A stretch of DNA of 64,000 nucleotides from positions 806,001 through 870,000 of the forward strand of contig CBDFLL010000004.1 in NCBI GenBank assembly GCA_965249205.1, written 5' to 3'. Position 1 is the first letter of the stretch; the number at the start of each line of letters is the position of its first letter. The notes under the pieces are model-generated. The model did no database searches and was not told the origin of the DNA. It saw nothing but the letters and a program-made list of their open reading frames with translations. The position numbers and the translations under genes were made by a program. This stretch comes from JAQBVV01 sp965249205. Its GTDB lineage: Bacteria > Acidobacteriota > Vicinamibacteria > Vicinamibacterales > UBA2999. This document shows positions 16,833 through 25,658 of this stretch, piece by piece.

Positions 16833-16863
16833 AACGGACGGGCCTCAACGACGCCCGTCCGTT
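16833..16863 (+). terminator. Strong stem-loop downstream of sod
   Basis: AACGGACGGGC and GCCCGTCCGTT form a perfect 11-bp stem with a 9-nt loop, 32 nt after the stop codon. There is no T-run, so it may be a weak or Rho-assisted terminator, or an mRNA-end stabiliser. Confidence 0.6.
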
Positions 16864-16929
16864 GATGAAGCGCACGGACGTGCTGTAAACTCGATCCTCT
16901 ACTCTCTGCCGCCGCGATCTGGCTAAATT

Positions 16930-17075
16930 AGAGCGCTTTTCAGATAGCCCCAGTAGTGACTGAGCGAGCATGATACTTCTGCGCACACCACCGCAACGCT
17001 TCGGTCCCGCCGAATGCCGGAACCATTTTCGGCATTGCGGCTGCTCGAATGCCACACGGTCATGAAAAGCGCTTT
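16930..17075. repeat. Palindromic repeat module, AGCGCTTTTC type
   Basis: The arms AGAGCGCTTTTC (16930) and GAAAAGCGCTTT (17064) are inverted. The right half TTCGGCATTGC..TCGAA..CACACGGTCA matches the module at 34581 read on the opposite strand. The right arm overlaps the stop codon of the ferredoxin gene (TAA complement at 17074-17076). Confidence 0.85.
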
Positions 17076-17445
17076 AGACGCCGTGGGCCGCCTGTCGTTC
17101 CGCGGGCGGGATGGCCATCAGCGTTGGCTGCGCGGCGATGTGGGCCTGAACGATGGCTTCTGCTTTCGCCATCGCGTCGGGATCGCCACTGCGGTAGATA
17201 CTGTTGGCTTCAATCAGATCCGTCTGGTGTGACGGAGTCGCCTCGACGCTGTCATAAATCGCGGCCACTGGACACGCCGGGACGCACGCACCGCAGTCGA
17301 TGCACTCCTCCGGATGGATGTAGAGAATCGTCGCCTGCTCGAACTCCGGCTCGTCCTTGAGCGGGTGGATGCAGTCGACGGGACAGACGTCGATGCAGGC
17401 GGCGTCCTTCGTGCCGATGCAGGGATCGGTGATGACGAACGGCAC
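17074..17445 (-). CDS. Dicluster ferredoxin (7Fe type, FdxA-like)
   Basis: This 123-residue ferredoxin binds two clusters. The first half has C-x7-C-x3-C-P (PCIGTKDAACIDVCPVDCI), the second CIDCGACVPACP. The extended spacing at the first site is that of 3Fe-4S/4Fe-4S ferredoxins of the Thermus/Azotobacter type. A C-terminal extension of about 50 residues follows. It begins at GTG one base after the korB stop, so it is the third gene of the korA-korB operon and is the likely electron acceptor for the 2-oxoacid oxidoreductase. Its stop codon lies in a palindromic repeat arm. Confidence 0.92.
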   Translation of the reverse strand: MPFVITDPCIGTKDAACIDVCPVDCIHPLKDEPEFEQATILYIHPEECIDCGACVPACPVAAIYDSVEATPSHQTDLIEANSIYRSGDPDAMAKAEAIVQAHIAAQPTLMAIPPAERQAAHGV

Positions 17446-18333
17446 CTACATGAACTCCTCGACCAGTTTCCGACGCTGCTCCCCGCTCACCGCTATCGGC
17501 TGCTTGACCAACGGGCCGGCCTGAAGTCCCGGATCCTGAAGGTGAAGGCTCGGCCGCGGGATCCCATCCTGGTAAATGAGCCCTATCGGAATCTTGTCGC
17601 CCCATGTCAGTGCGGTATCCATCGCGGCATGGAAGTCGTGTGGGTCGTGGGCAGTGTCTTCCAATCTGTACACCCGCTCGCGAAACCACTCATAGGTGTT
17701 GTGCTTGTTGAACGTCACGCACGGGCTAAAGACATCAATGAGCGAAAAGCCCGGGTGCCGAATGGCCTCGGTGTACAGCTTCAGCAGGTGCTTCGGCTGG
17801 CCGCTGAATCCGCGCGCGATGTAACCGCAGCCGCTGGCCAGTGCCAGCGCCATCGGGTTGAGCATGCCCTCCAAATTGCCGTGCGGGGTGGTTTTCGTGA
17901 CCATCCCCGTTTCGCTGGTGGGCGAGACCTGGCCGGTGGTCAGGCCGTACGTCTCGTTGTCCATGACGATGTAGGTGATGTCGATGTTGCGCCGCATCGC
18001 CTGGATGAAGTGGTTCAAGCCGATACCGTAGCCGTCCCCGTCGCCACCGGTGACGACCACGGTCATATCATGATTGGCGAGCTTGGCTCCGGTGGCAAAC
18101 GGTAGTGCCCGGCCGTGCAGGCTGTGCACGCCGTACGAGCGGAAGAACCCGGGCAGGTTTGACGAGCACCCGATGCCCGAAACGACCAGGACCTCGTGCG
18201 GTCGACGCCCCAGTTCGGCACACGCACGGAACAACGTGTTCAAGACGCCGAAGTCGCCGCACCCAGGGCACCAATCCGGTGAAACGTCCGCTTTAAAGTC
18301 TTTTATTTCAAGTAGCGCGGTTGCAGTGGCCAT
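17446..18333 (-). CDS. korB: 2-oxoacid:ferredoxin oxidoreductase, beta subunit
   Basis: The 295-residue subunit binds thiamine diphosphate. It shows PDWCPGCGDFGVLNTL at the N-terminus with two of the cluster/TPP-region cysteines, GIGCSSNLPGF, HGRALPFATGAKLAN, VTGGDGDGYGIG and the Mg2+-binding DNETYGLTTGQVSPTS. It oxidises 2-oxo acids, probably 2-oxoglutarate, to acyl-CoA with ferredoxin as electron acceptor. Eight nt separate it from korA and one nt from the ferredoxin gene. Substrate specificity (2-oxoglutarate versus pyruvate or branched-chain) is inferred from the fused gamma-alpha partner. Confidence 0.92.
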   Translation of the reverse strand: MATATALLEIKDFKADVSPDWCPGCGDFGVLNTLFRACAELGRRPHEVLVVSGIGCSSNLPGFFRSYGVHSLHGRALPFATGAKLANHDMTVVVTGGDGDGYGIGLNHFIQAMRRNIDITYIVMDNETYGLTTGQVSPTSETGMVTKTTPHGNLEGMLNPMALALASGCGYIARGFSGQPKHLLKLYTEAIRHPGFSLIDVFSPCVTFNKHNTYEWFRERVYRLEDTAHDPHDFHAAMDTALTWGDKIPIGLIYQDGIPRPSLHLQDPGLQAGPLVKQPIAVSGEQRRKLVEEFM

Positions 18334-18341
18334 GTCTCTCC

Positions 18342-20237
18342 TTAGGTTGTCAGTGGCGAGGCATCTGCCGCCGTAGCCGCAACGCGTCGTCCCGCCCAGT
18401 CACCCGACGTGCCTGTCGGATGCTCCGTCCGCCATCCTGCCTCTGTCGACAGTACTTCGATGAGTTTCGTGCCGTTTGCCCGCACTTCCTTGACGGCCGC
18501 CACGATGTGCTTGGGCTCGAAAGGCTCACCATCGTACTTGCGGACCTGAGCCTGAGCGACGATGCCCGTCTCAGCCCGCAAGTGACGTGCGAACTGGCCG
18601 CTCTGGTTGTTCTCGACGATGATCACCCGCCGGCTCTGGCCGAGGATGGCAGAGACCTCGGCGATGTGGAAGGGCACCAGGAACTTGATCTGCAGATGGC
18701 TTGTCGAGATGCCCTCCCGATTCAACTGTGCGACCGCCTCGGTCAGTACGCCCCAGGTGGAACCCCAGCCCACGAGCGTCACCTCGGCGTCGGGTGAGCC
18801 CTCGAGCGTCGGAGCAGGCAGATGCTCGAGGACCGTGTTCATCTTGCGGACTCGCTTGTCTGCCATCTTCTTGCGCCGCACGGTGTCAGTAAAGACATCG
18901 CTGAGGAGCACACCGTCTTCGTCGTGCTCATCGCTCGCGGCCACGTGGATGTGACCGGGAAGTCCCGGGACCGCGCGAGGAGAAATGCCAGACTCGGTGT
19001 TCTTGTAGCGGAGGTACGGCTCGCCGTCGGCGGTCTCGCCCTTGTTGTTGCCTCCAGATGCCGAGGTGATGAGTTCGCCTCGATCGATCTTGAAGTCGAC
19101 GTCGAGCAGAGCCGGATCGACGGTCTCGCTCCCCTCGGCTATTAGCAGGTCCGTCAGGATGATCACCGGGCACTGATAGCGGTCGGCGACGTTGAAGGCC
19201 AAGCCCGGGGTGGTGAGGCTATCCGTCATGCTGATAGGGGCGATGATGATCCGCGGGAAGTCGCCCTGGCTGGCGCCAAGGGCCTGGTTCAAATCCCCCT
19301 GCTCAGTCTTGGTTGGCACGCCCGTGGAAGGGCCGGCGCGCATCACGTTGACGACGACGACCGGAGTTTCGAGCATCCCCGAGAGGCCGATGGCCTCCGT
19401 CATCAGGGCGAGGCCGCCGCCAGAGGTGGCACACATGCTCCGCACGCCCATGTGGCCGGCCCCGATGGACATGTTGATCACCGAGATCTCGTCTTCAACC
19501 TGTCGGACACAGATATCCATCTCTTTCCCGTGGGCCGCGAACCATTCGAGGATGTGCGTCGCCGGGCTCATCGGGTAGGCGCAATAAAACTTGCAGCCGG
19601 CCAGTGCCGCCCCCATGGCCAGGAGATCGTTGCCCAGGACCATCGCCCATTTCTGGCTGTTCTTCTCGAGTCGCTTGGCCGGCGCCGTGAAATTGGCGAC
19701 TGCGTAGTCATAGCCGGCCTTTGCCGCCTCCATGTTGATTTTCACCACGTGCGGCTTCTTCGCGAACGTTGACTCGAGCACCGACTCCAGCTCTCTGAAG
19801 TCCAGACCCATCAGGCTAATCGCGGCTCCTACCGCCACCGTGTTCTGCATGACCGGCAACTTCTTGTATGCCGGGGCCAGGTCGGGGACGGGTAGGGGAC
19901 AGAGCTGGACGCCCGCGGGCGGCTCGTAACTCGGTGTCAGCTTGGCGCCGTTGTACAGGGCCACGCCGCCGCCGACGAGTTCCTGCAGATGGCGGTCCAG
20001 CGTGTCTTGATTGAGGGCGATGAGCGCGTCGACTTGATCGCCGTGGTTGAGGGGCTTCTTGGCTGAGATGCGGAGGCGCAACCAGGAGTGCCCGCCGCGA
20101 ATCACCGACTGGTAGGCGTTGTAGGCGTACACGGCCTGACCCTGCCGGGCCACAGACAGTGCCAAGGTATTGCCGGCTGAGGCGACTCCATCGCCCGCCG
20201 CGCCGCCAATCCCTACGATGACATCAGATTCGTTCAC
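18342..20237 (-). CDS. korA: 2-oxoacid:ferredoxin oxidoreductase, fused gamma-alpha subunit
   Basis: The 631-residue protein has a gamma domain (residues 1-190; VGIGGAAGDGVASAGNTLA, GGHSWLRLR) joined to the alpha, pyrimidine-binding domain (CKFYCAYPMSPATHILEW, ATSGGGLALMTEAIGLSG, PSTGVPTKTEQGDL). The C-terminal part has the TPP transketolase domain II fold. The GTG at 20237 is the best start: GGGGGAGG lies 8 nt upstream, and the reading frame before it is not conserved-looking. Together with KorB it forms the CoA-dependent ferredoxin-reducing enzyme used in place of, or beside, 2-oxoglutarate dehydrogenase. Confidence 0.92.
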   Translation of the reverse strand: MNESDVIVGIGGAAGDGVASAGNTLALSVARQGQAVYAYNAYQSVIRGGHSWLRLRISAKKPLNHGDQVDALIALNQDTLDRHLQELVGGGVALYNGAKLTPSYEPPAGVQLCPLPVPDLAPAYKKLPVMQNTVAVGAAISLMGLDFRELESVLESTFAKKPHVVKINMEAAKAGYDYAVANFTAPAKRLEKNSQKWAMVLGNDLLAMGAALAGCKFYCAYPMSPATHILEWFAAHGKEMDICVRQVEDEISVINMSIGAGHMGVRSMCATSGGGLALMTEAIGLSGMLETPVVVVNVMRAGPSTGVPTKTEQGDLNQALGASQGDFPRIIIAPISMTDSLTTPGLAFNVADRYQCPVIILTDLLIAEGSETVDPALLDVDFKIDRGELITSASGGNNKGETADGEPYLRYKNTESGISPRAVPGLPGHIHVAASDEHDEDGVLLSDVFTDTVRRKKMADKRVRKMNTVLEHLPAPTLEGSPDAEVTLVGWGSTWGVLTEAVAQLNREGISTSHLQIKFLVPFHIAEVSAILGQSRRVIIVENNQSGQFARHLRAETGIVAQAQVRKYDGEPFEPKHIVAAVKEVRANGTKLIEVLSTEAGWRTEHPTGTSGDWAGRRVAATAADASPLTT

Positions 20238-20899
20238 TAAGACCTCCCCCGTGATTGATCGACGCCGAAGCAGCGACGGGCCCCCTCGGCCCCGACGCCG
20301 ATGCTGGGCGGCAACGATATGAACCCGGCCTGGCATTCATTCCGCGACCTCCCGTTATGGCGGTTCGATCCATGCAGCACAATTCCCGTACAGGACAAGA
20401 GGACCGATTCTAGCCGAAAAGGAAGGCTGGAAGCCCATGGTATTGATCTGCCGAACTCTGCAGTGGTGACCGTCGTGCCCTGCAGGAGCGTCGATCTGCC
20501 CTTATTCGCGTGCTTTGGCAAGCACAGTGACGCGGCGGACGGCCACGCCGAGCGCCAGGAAGAAGACACCCACAGCGACAAGCCGCCGTGGTCGGGTAAA
20601 GTTAGACAACCAGCCGCATACGCGACACATTCGGGCCAGGTTTCTAATTTAGGGCCGTAGGTCGCCAAGAGCGCCCAATCTCGTTGTGACGTGCCGAAAA
20701 TTCTGGTGTACCGGTCCCTCGCCACGCTCCGCGAGATGCCCTAGGCTCGGGTGGGAAAAAGACTTCCACCTTGACCACCGATGCATCCCGCCGGGCTGCG
20801 TTGCTCGTCGCTTACATGCGCCCGGCATACGCGTTCCCCGCGCCTTGCCGGGCGGGCGCCTCGATGCCCAAGCTGACACTCCAATTCCGGCCCGAACCC
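20238..20899. other. Intergenic region of 660 bp without a convincing gene
   Basis: Two minus-strand operons flank it. No frame shows coding character. From about 20790 to 20865 the sequence resembles the internal part of the large palindromic repeat, sharing TGCGTTGCTC, ATGCGCCCGGCAT and CGCGCCTTG with 34675-34720 and 34895-34945. It is probably a degenerate repeat copy. The korA promoter should lie near its left end. Confidence 0.55.
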
Positions 20900-21655
20900 T
20901 TAGTCGCTCTCTGGCTCACGAGCGGTCAGGCTCCTCTGCGTCACGCGGACATCCGCGAAGTACGCGACGGTCTCGCCCCCGGTGTCGTCTGAGTCACAAA
21001 AGAGCGCAATATCGACGATCCGAGCGCCGGTGGGATCACCCCACAATTCCCGGTAGATGTCGGCAAGGTCGACGGCCTCGTGATGCCAGCGTCCCACGTT
21101 CGCCTGACCGCCATTCGCGACGTAATGAGGGAACGACCCGATGTACTTGTAATCACCCGAGCCGAGCATGCGGTTGCCCCAGATAATCTCCATGCGATGG
21201 GGCTCATCGTCTGCCGTTTCGAACACGATGAAGAAACGCGCGGGGTGATCGTCACCTGCCTCTGTGAGTTCGTCGATGGTGCTGTCGATCCCCCTCCCGA
21301 TGTACCACTGCCAGCTCAATGTCGGGTAGCGATCAAGCGGGATGTCTGTGTGTCGAAAGAGCATGGACGCGGTGTCGTGCGTGGCCAGCCTGATCGCCGC
21401 CACGCCCTGCTTGGTCTCGAACGAGATATCCATCGGGCCGTGTCTCCAGAACAGCCTGTGATACCAGCCGTCCGGTAGCGGATCGATCGGCAGGGGATCG
21501 GTGAAGTCCATGATCGCAAACGAAGGCGAACCATCGGGCACCAGGACATTTACTCGGGAGTCGCCGCACGACGCCAGGCTGGCGGCCAAAGTGACGACGA
21601 TAGCCAGCGACGAGGTGGCGCCGAAGCTACTGCGTGGGCCCATGACTACATCCAT
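20900..21655 (-). CDS. DUF3047 lipoprotein
   Basis: This protein of about 251 residues has a clear lipoprotein signal (ATSSLAIVVTLAASLASCGD; lipobox LASC). Two ATGs, 21655 and 21643, fit. The mature part matches DUF3047: WYHRLFWRHGPMDISFE, LSWQWYIGRG, DDHPARFFIVFE, EIIWGNRMLGSGDYK, and a C-terminal DSDDTGGETVAYFADV block like the carbohydrate-binding jelly rolls. The function of DUF3047 is unknown. It is probably anchored to a membrane facing the periplasm. It diverges from the next hydrolase gene with about 100 bp between starts. Confidence 0.82.
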   Translation of the reverse strand: MDVVMGPRSSFGATSSLAIVVTLAASLASCGDSRVNVLVPDGSPSFAIMDFTDPLPIDPLPDGWYHRLFWRHGPMDISFETKQGVAAIRLATHDTASMLFRHTDIPLDRYPTLSWQWYIGRGIDSTIDELTEAGDDHPARFFIVFETADDEPHRMEIIWGNRMLGSGDYKYIGSFPHYVANGGQANVGRWHHEAVDLADIYRELWGDPTGARIVDIALFCDSDDTGGETVAYFADVRVTQRSLTAREPESD

Positions 21656-21753
21656 GTGAGGCGAAGGGACTGCTCCAAGTTCCTGCGCTGGTTCCGCTTG
21701 CGGCCGTCTCCCCTGTCCGATAGTGTGTGGCCGGTGCAGCCAGGAGAACACAG

Positions 21754-22494
21754 ATGACGCAACGATACTCCCTGACTCGGTGGATCGCCGTCAGCGTGAC
21801 TCTCTCGTTGGTGGGATTGGTCAGCCAAGGCATGGCGAGTGCCCAGGCGCTGCTGGCTGAGACTCGACGGGGTGCCGACCAGGGTGATGTCGCCGACGGG
21901 TTCCGTGAGATTTCCTATCAGACCCGCGACGGCGGCGGCGTCTTCGGCACCCTCTATGGTGAGGGCCCGCACGCAGTGCTCCTGGGTCATGGGGCCGTCT
22001 TCAACAAGGAGAGCTGGGATCATCTGGCCAAGCGCTTGGCGGCGGAGGGCCATCAGGCTCTCGCGATAGATTTTCGGGGTTATGGGAAGTCGAGAGCCGG
22101 TCGAGCCCGTGGCGGGCTGCACGAGGACATCATTGGCGGAATTCGCTATCTGAGGGAACAGGGTGCGGCGCGGGTGTCGGTCATCGGAGCGAGCATGGGG
22201 GGTGGTGCGGTCGGCGACGCGGTCACCCAGCTCGACCCCGGCGAAATCGATGCCCTCGTCCTGCTGGCAGCCGTTCCGACCCGGTCGCCGGAGCGTCTGC
22301 AGGGCAGAAAGTTATTTATCGTTTCCGAGGGCGACGGGTCGAGATCCTCGGTAGAGCAGCAGTTCCAGGCCGCACGCGAGCCCAAGACGCTGACGACGCT
22401 TCCGGGCAGCGCTCACGCACAGCATATCTTCCGAACGGCGGTCGGCGAGGAGCTGACCGAGATCATGCTGGCCTGGATCGACGCGGGCCGCTAA
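21754..22494 (+). CDS. Secreted alpha/beta hydrolase
   Basis: The 246-residue protein starts at ATG 21754 behind CAGGAGA. A signal peptide covers residues 1-28 (WIAVSVTLSLVGLVSQGMASAQ). The hydrolase fold shows LLGHGAVFNKESWDHLA, FRGYGKS, and the nucleophile elbow GASMGG with Ser. The catalytic acid probably lies in VSEGDG and the His in SAHAQH. It likely acts on esters or amides in the periplasm; the substrate is unknown. The stop TAA is followed at once by the 263-bp palindromic repeat. Confidence 0.85.
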   Translation: MTQRYSLTRWIAVSVTLSLVGLVSQGMASAQALLAETRRGADQGDVADGFREISYQTRDGGGVFGTLYGEGPHAVLLGHGAVFNKESWDHLAKRLAAEGHQALAIDFRGYGKSRAGRARGGLHEDIIGGIRYLREQGAARVSVIGASMGGGAVGDAVTQLDPGEIDALVLLAAVPTRSPERLQGRKLFIVSEGDGSRSSVEQQFQAAREPKTLTTLPGSAHAQHIFRTAVGEELTEIMLAWIDAGR

Positions 22495-22757
22495 CTAGCA
22501 GTCCGTGGTGAAAGTCCGGCGTGGCACCGAACGCGGATTTCACGAGCAGGGCCATGCTCCCCTGCCAGGTACTGCTGAAATCCGCGGTAGACGAGTGAGG
22601 CGCCTCGCGCGGATTCTGCTCGGTCGTGGCACGCCTGCGGAATCCGCGCTCGCGGGCAAGGCGCGACGACCGAGAATACAGCCTGTATTTGACGGAGGAG
22701 CAACGCAGGCCGCGAGGATGCGTCGCTCGTCGAATGCAGACGGACTTTCACCACTAG
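22495..22757. repeat. Large nested palindromic repeat, full copy A
   Basis: The outer arms CTAGCAGTCCGTGGTGAAAG (22495) and CGGACTTTCACCACTAG (22741) enclose two inner hairpins: CGCGGATTTCA/TGAAATCCGCG and GCGCGGATTC/GGAATCCGCGC. The third part holds GGCAAGGCGCGACGACCGAG and TTGACGGAGGAGCAACGCAG. It is nearly collinear with the copy at 42098-42367. Confidence 0.92.
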
Positions 22758-22851
22758 TGTTTCGTCACGCAACACAATCTCAAGAAGACTGTCGCAGGGC
22801 ATCGGGGTTGAGTTCGACCCGGACCGTCTTCGGCATCGGAGGAGAATCAGG

Positions 22852-23901
22852 ATGAGCGCGGACGTGATGAGGGCAGTGGTCCTGAGGGAGTTCGGCGGGC
22901 CCGAAAAACTCAATCTCGAAGAGGTTGCCGCACCGACCCCGTCGATCCTCAAGGATCACGAAGTGTTGATTCGCGTCAAGGCGGTCGGAGTCTGTTACCA
23001 CGACATCATCAATCGGACCGGCAATCTGCCACGTACGAAGCTCCCGTCGATCATGGGGCACGAGATCGCCGGAGAGGTGACCGCAGTCGGAAACGGCGTC
23101 GAGTTGTTCCGCCGCGGTGATCGGGTGGCGACCATTCAGCGCGTCCACTGTGGCCGATGCGACCTGTGCCTGCGAGGCCGCAGTACCCTCTGCAAGGAGG
23201 GGGTGTTCTTCGGCGAGGAGATTCCGGGCGGCTATGCCGACTTCGTCGTCTCCGAGGAGCAGGGGCTGGCGAAGATTCCCGACTCCATCCCGTACGAGGA
23301 GGGGTCGATCTGCGCCTGCACAATCGGGACGGCGATTCACGTCGTGAGATCGCGGGGGGCGGTTCAACTCGACGAGACGGTGCTGATTACCGGCGCCTCG
23401 GGCGGTGTTGGCCTGCACGCGATCCAGGTCTGCCGACTGACCGGCGCACGGGTGATCGCCGTAACCTCCTCGCCCAAGAAGGCCGATCGACTGAAAGAGG
23501 CCGGCGCTGATGAGGTGATCGTCGCGCCCGATCTGAAATTCGCGTCCCAGGTCCGTCGTCTCACACGCGGCGCCGGTGTCGACGTCGCACTGGAGATCAC
23601 GGGGGCGCTCACCTTTGATCAGGCGTTGCGGAGTCTCGCTCCGGCGGGCAGGCTGATCCTCGTGGGGAGCCTGGAGACAAAACCGGCGTCATTCATGCCG
23701 GGTCTGATGATCCTGAAGGAGCTCCAAGTGCTCGGCTCGTTCGCGACCACGACCGCCGAGTTGGTGGAGGCGTTCCGGCTGGTGACCGAGAAGAAGATTC
23801 GGCCGATCGTGGCCGACGTGATGCCGCTCAGCGACGTGGCAAAAGCGCAGCAGATGCTCTTCGACCGCCAGGTGACGGGCAGACTGGTGCTGTCGGTCTG
23901 A
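22852..23901 (+). CDS. Zinc-binding alcohol dehydrogenase family protein (MDR superfamily)
   Basis: The 349-residue cytoplasmic oxidoreductase has the catalytic-zinc positions VGVCYHD and MGHEIAGEV and a structural-zinc lobe HCGRCDLCLRGRSTLC (C-x2-C-x2-C-x7-C). The nucleotide-binding motif is ITGASGGVGLHAIQV. The YHDIINRTG segment recalls archaeal acryloyl-CoA reductases and related enoyl reductases rather than classical alcohol dehydrogenases, so the substrate may be an enoyl-CoA; this is inference. GGAGAA precedes the ATG. It lies 75 bp before the NUDIX/MBL gene, possibly in one transcript. Confidence 0.85.
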   Translation: MSADVMRAVVLREFGGPEKLNLEEVAAPTPSILKDHEVLIRVKAVGVCYHDIINRTGNLPRTKLPSIMGHEIAGEVTAVGNGVELFRRGDRVATIQRVHCGRCDLCLRGRSTLCKEGVFFGEEIPGGYADFVVSEEQGLAKIPDSIPYEEGSICACTIGTAIHVVRSRGAVQLDETVLITGASGGVGLHAIQVCRLTGARVIAVTSSPKKADRLKEAGADEVIVAPDLKFASQVRRLTRGAGVDVALEITGALTFDQALRSLAPAGRLILVGSLETKPASFMPGLMILKELQVLGSFATTTAELVEAFRLVTEKKIRPIVADVMPLSDVAKAQQMLFDRQVTGRLVLSV

Positions 23902-23976
23902 CCGGGCGGTCGGTGAGAGACGAGGTGGATCGGGCGCCGATGCTCGGTGAGCTCACGGCGCTGGAGTAGGAGGGAC

Positions 23977-25506
23977 ATGGACCGGTCTGCGGCGGCGATC
24001 GCGTTGTATCGGTGGTCAGCTGGCGACCTCGAGATGTTCCTCGTCCATCGCTCGCCGGATTTGCGGTTCTTCGGCGACTATCTCGCGATGCCCGGTGGTG
24101 TGCGCTCACCGATGGACGGTCCGGATGAGGATGCGCAGCCGGGAACCGGCGTCGCCGCCGGTCGCGCCGATCGCAATGCGATGCGGCAATGCGCGAAGCG
24201 CGAGCTGTTCGAGGAGACAGGTGTGCTCCTCGATGCCGGGATGCGGTCGTTGCCAGCGGATCGCCGAGCGCAACTCCGACGCCGTCTCCTGGATCACGAC
24301 GAAACCGTCGCCGAAGAGGCGTGGCGAGAACTTCGACACGCCTCGGCCGGTCCGTCAGAGTTGACGGAACTTTGCCGGATCCGTACTCCGGCCTTCACGC
24401 CCATTCGGTACGACACACAGTTCTTCCTCGCCGCACTCCCCGACGGCGAGGAGCCGGAGGTGTGGCTCGGTGAGCTGACGACCGGCCGTTTCGAGACCGC
24501 GGAGACCTGGCTCGCAGAGTGGGCGGCGGGCGACTGCCTGATCGTGCCTCCCGTGATCGTTCTTCTGCAGCGTTTGCGGGCAGGCGACCTCTCGAGTTTC
24601 ACGGCGGACGCGGCGGCGATGACCGAGGGTTTCCGACGGGGCAAGTTGCACCGCGTGTTCTTTAGCCCGGGCATCCTGATGGCGATCCTGAACACGCCGA
24701 CATTGCCGCCGGCCACGACGACCAACTGTTTCATCGTCGGGGCGGATCGCCTGTGCATCGTCGACCCAGGTGCGCCGGCGCCGGCGGATCAGGCACGGCT
24801 CTTTGAGCTCCTCGACGAGCTACGAGGCGAGGGCGCGAGCCTTGAGGCGGTCATCTGCACGCACCATCATCGGGATCACGTCGGTGCCGTCAACGCGGTC
24901 AGTCAGCGCTATCAGCTGCCGGTCCACGCCCATGCGATCACGATGGAGCGGCTCGAGCCGGGGTTTCTGCGCGGTCGCGTGCTGGCGGACGGTGATCGGA
25001 TCGATCTCGGTGCCGCGCCGGACGGAAGCCCCGACTGGTATCTGGAAGCGATTTTCACCCCGGGCCACGACCGTGGGCACCTGGCGTTTCGTGAGAGTCG
25101 TTACAAGGCACTGATTGCCGGCGACATGATCTCGACCGTCACCACGATCATGATTGACCCTCCGGAAGGCCACCTTGAGACCTACATGAACAGCCTGAAT
25201 CGGCTGCTTGCGACCGAGATGACCGCGCTGCTTCCCGGTCATGGTCCGGCGGTCCCAGATGGCAAGAAAATCGTCGAGAAGTTCATCAAGCACCGTGAGG
25301 TCCGGCAGGGCAAGCTGCGGGCCGCAGTCGCACAGGGACCTAACACCGTGGAGGGGTTGCTCCCGAGAGTGTATGAGGATGTGCAGGAGGCGATGTACCC
25401 GTACGCAGCCCGCCTACTCCTGGCCGGCCTGGAGCAACTCGCGGAGGCGGGCCAGGTCGTGAACAGGGACGGCGTGTGGACTGCCACCGAGACGTTGTCC
25501 ATCTGA
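23977..25506 (+). CDS. NUDIX and metallo-beta-lactamase fusion protein
   Basis: The 509-residue protein has two enzyme domains. Residues 5-220 form a NUDIX-like domain with MPGG at 38-41 and RELFEETG at 75-82; the Nudix box is stretched by an insertion between the Gly and RE parts. Residues about 230-440 form an MBL-fold domain with HHHRDH near 294-299, PGHDRGHL and GDMIS metal motifs. A short winged-helix-like tail follows. The MBL part resembles LACTB2/GloB-like hydrolases. NUDIX-MBL fusions near acyl-CoA genes have been annotated as CoA-ester or nucleotide-diphosphate hydrolases, but the activity is unproven. ATG 23977 follows AGGAGGGA. Confidence 0.87.
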   Translation: MDRSAAAIALYRWSAGDLEMFLVHRSPDLRFFGDYLAMPGGVRSPMDGPDEDAQPGTGVAAGRADRNAMRQCAKRELFEETGVLLDAGMRSLPADRRAQLRRRLLDHDETVAEEAWRELRHASAGPSELTELCRIRTPAFTPIRYDTQFFLAALPDGEEPEVWLGELTTGRFETAETWLAEWAAGDCLIVPPVIVLLQRLRAGDLSSFTADAAAMTEGFRRGKLHRVFFSPGILMAILNTPTLPPATTTNCFIVGADRLCIVDPGAPAPADQARLFELLDELRGEGASLEAVICTHHHRDHVGAVNAVSQRYQLPVHAHAITMERLEPGFLRGRVLADGDRIDLGAAPDGSPDWYLEAIFTPGHDRGHLAFRESRYKALIAGDMISTVTTIMIDPPEGHLETYMNSLNRLLATEMTALLPGHGPAVPDGKKIVEKFIKHREVRQGKLRAAVAQGPNTVEGLLPRVYEDVQEAMYPYAARLLLAGLEQLAEAGQVVNRDGVWTATETLSI

Positions 25507-25658
25507 ACGCTCAGCACAGCCCGAGTTCGCCTGTTGGCGGCTATTGCTCTACTATCACTGGCATGCTGATGGGTCAGCGAACGGCAGGGTGCCCCGTTGG
25601 TACGAAAACGGGAATCGGCCCGACGGGCGATACATCGTCGAAACGCGGCGCATCGTGA

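Noticed and set aside
20237..20725. A 162-codon minus-strand frame upstream of korA
   Set aside because: Its C-terminus overlaps the korA leader, the codon pattern is not coding-like and no motif is seen.
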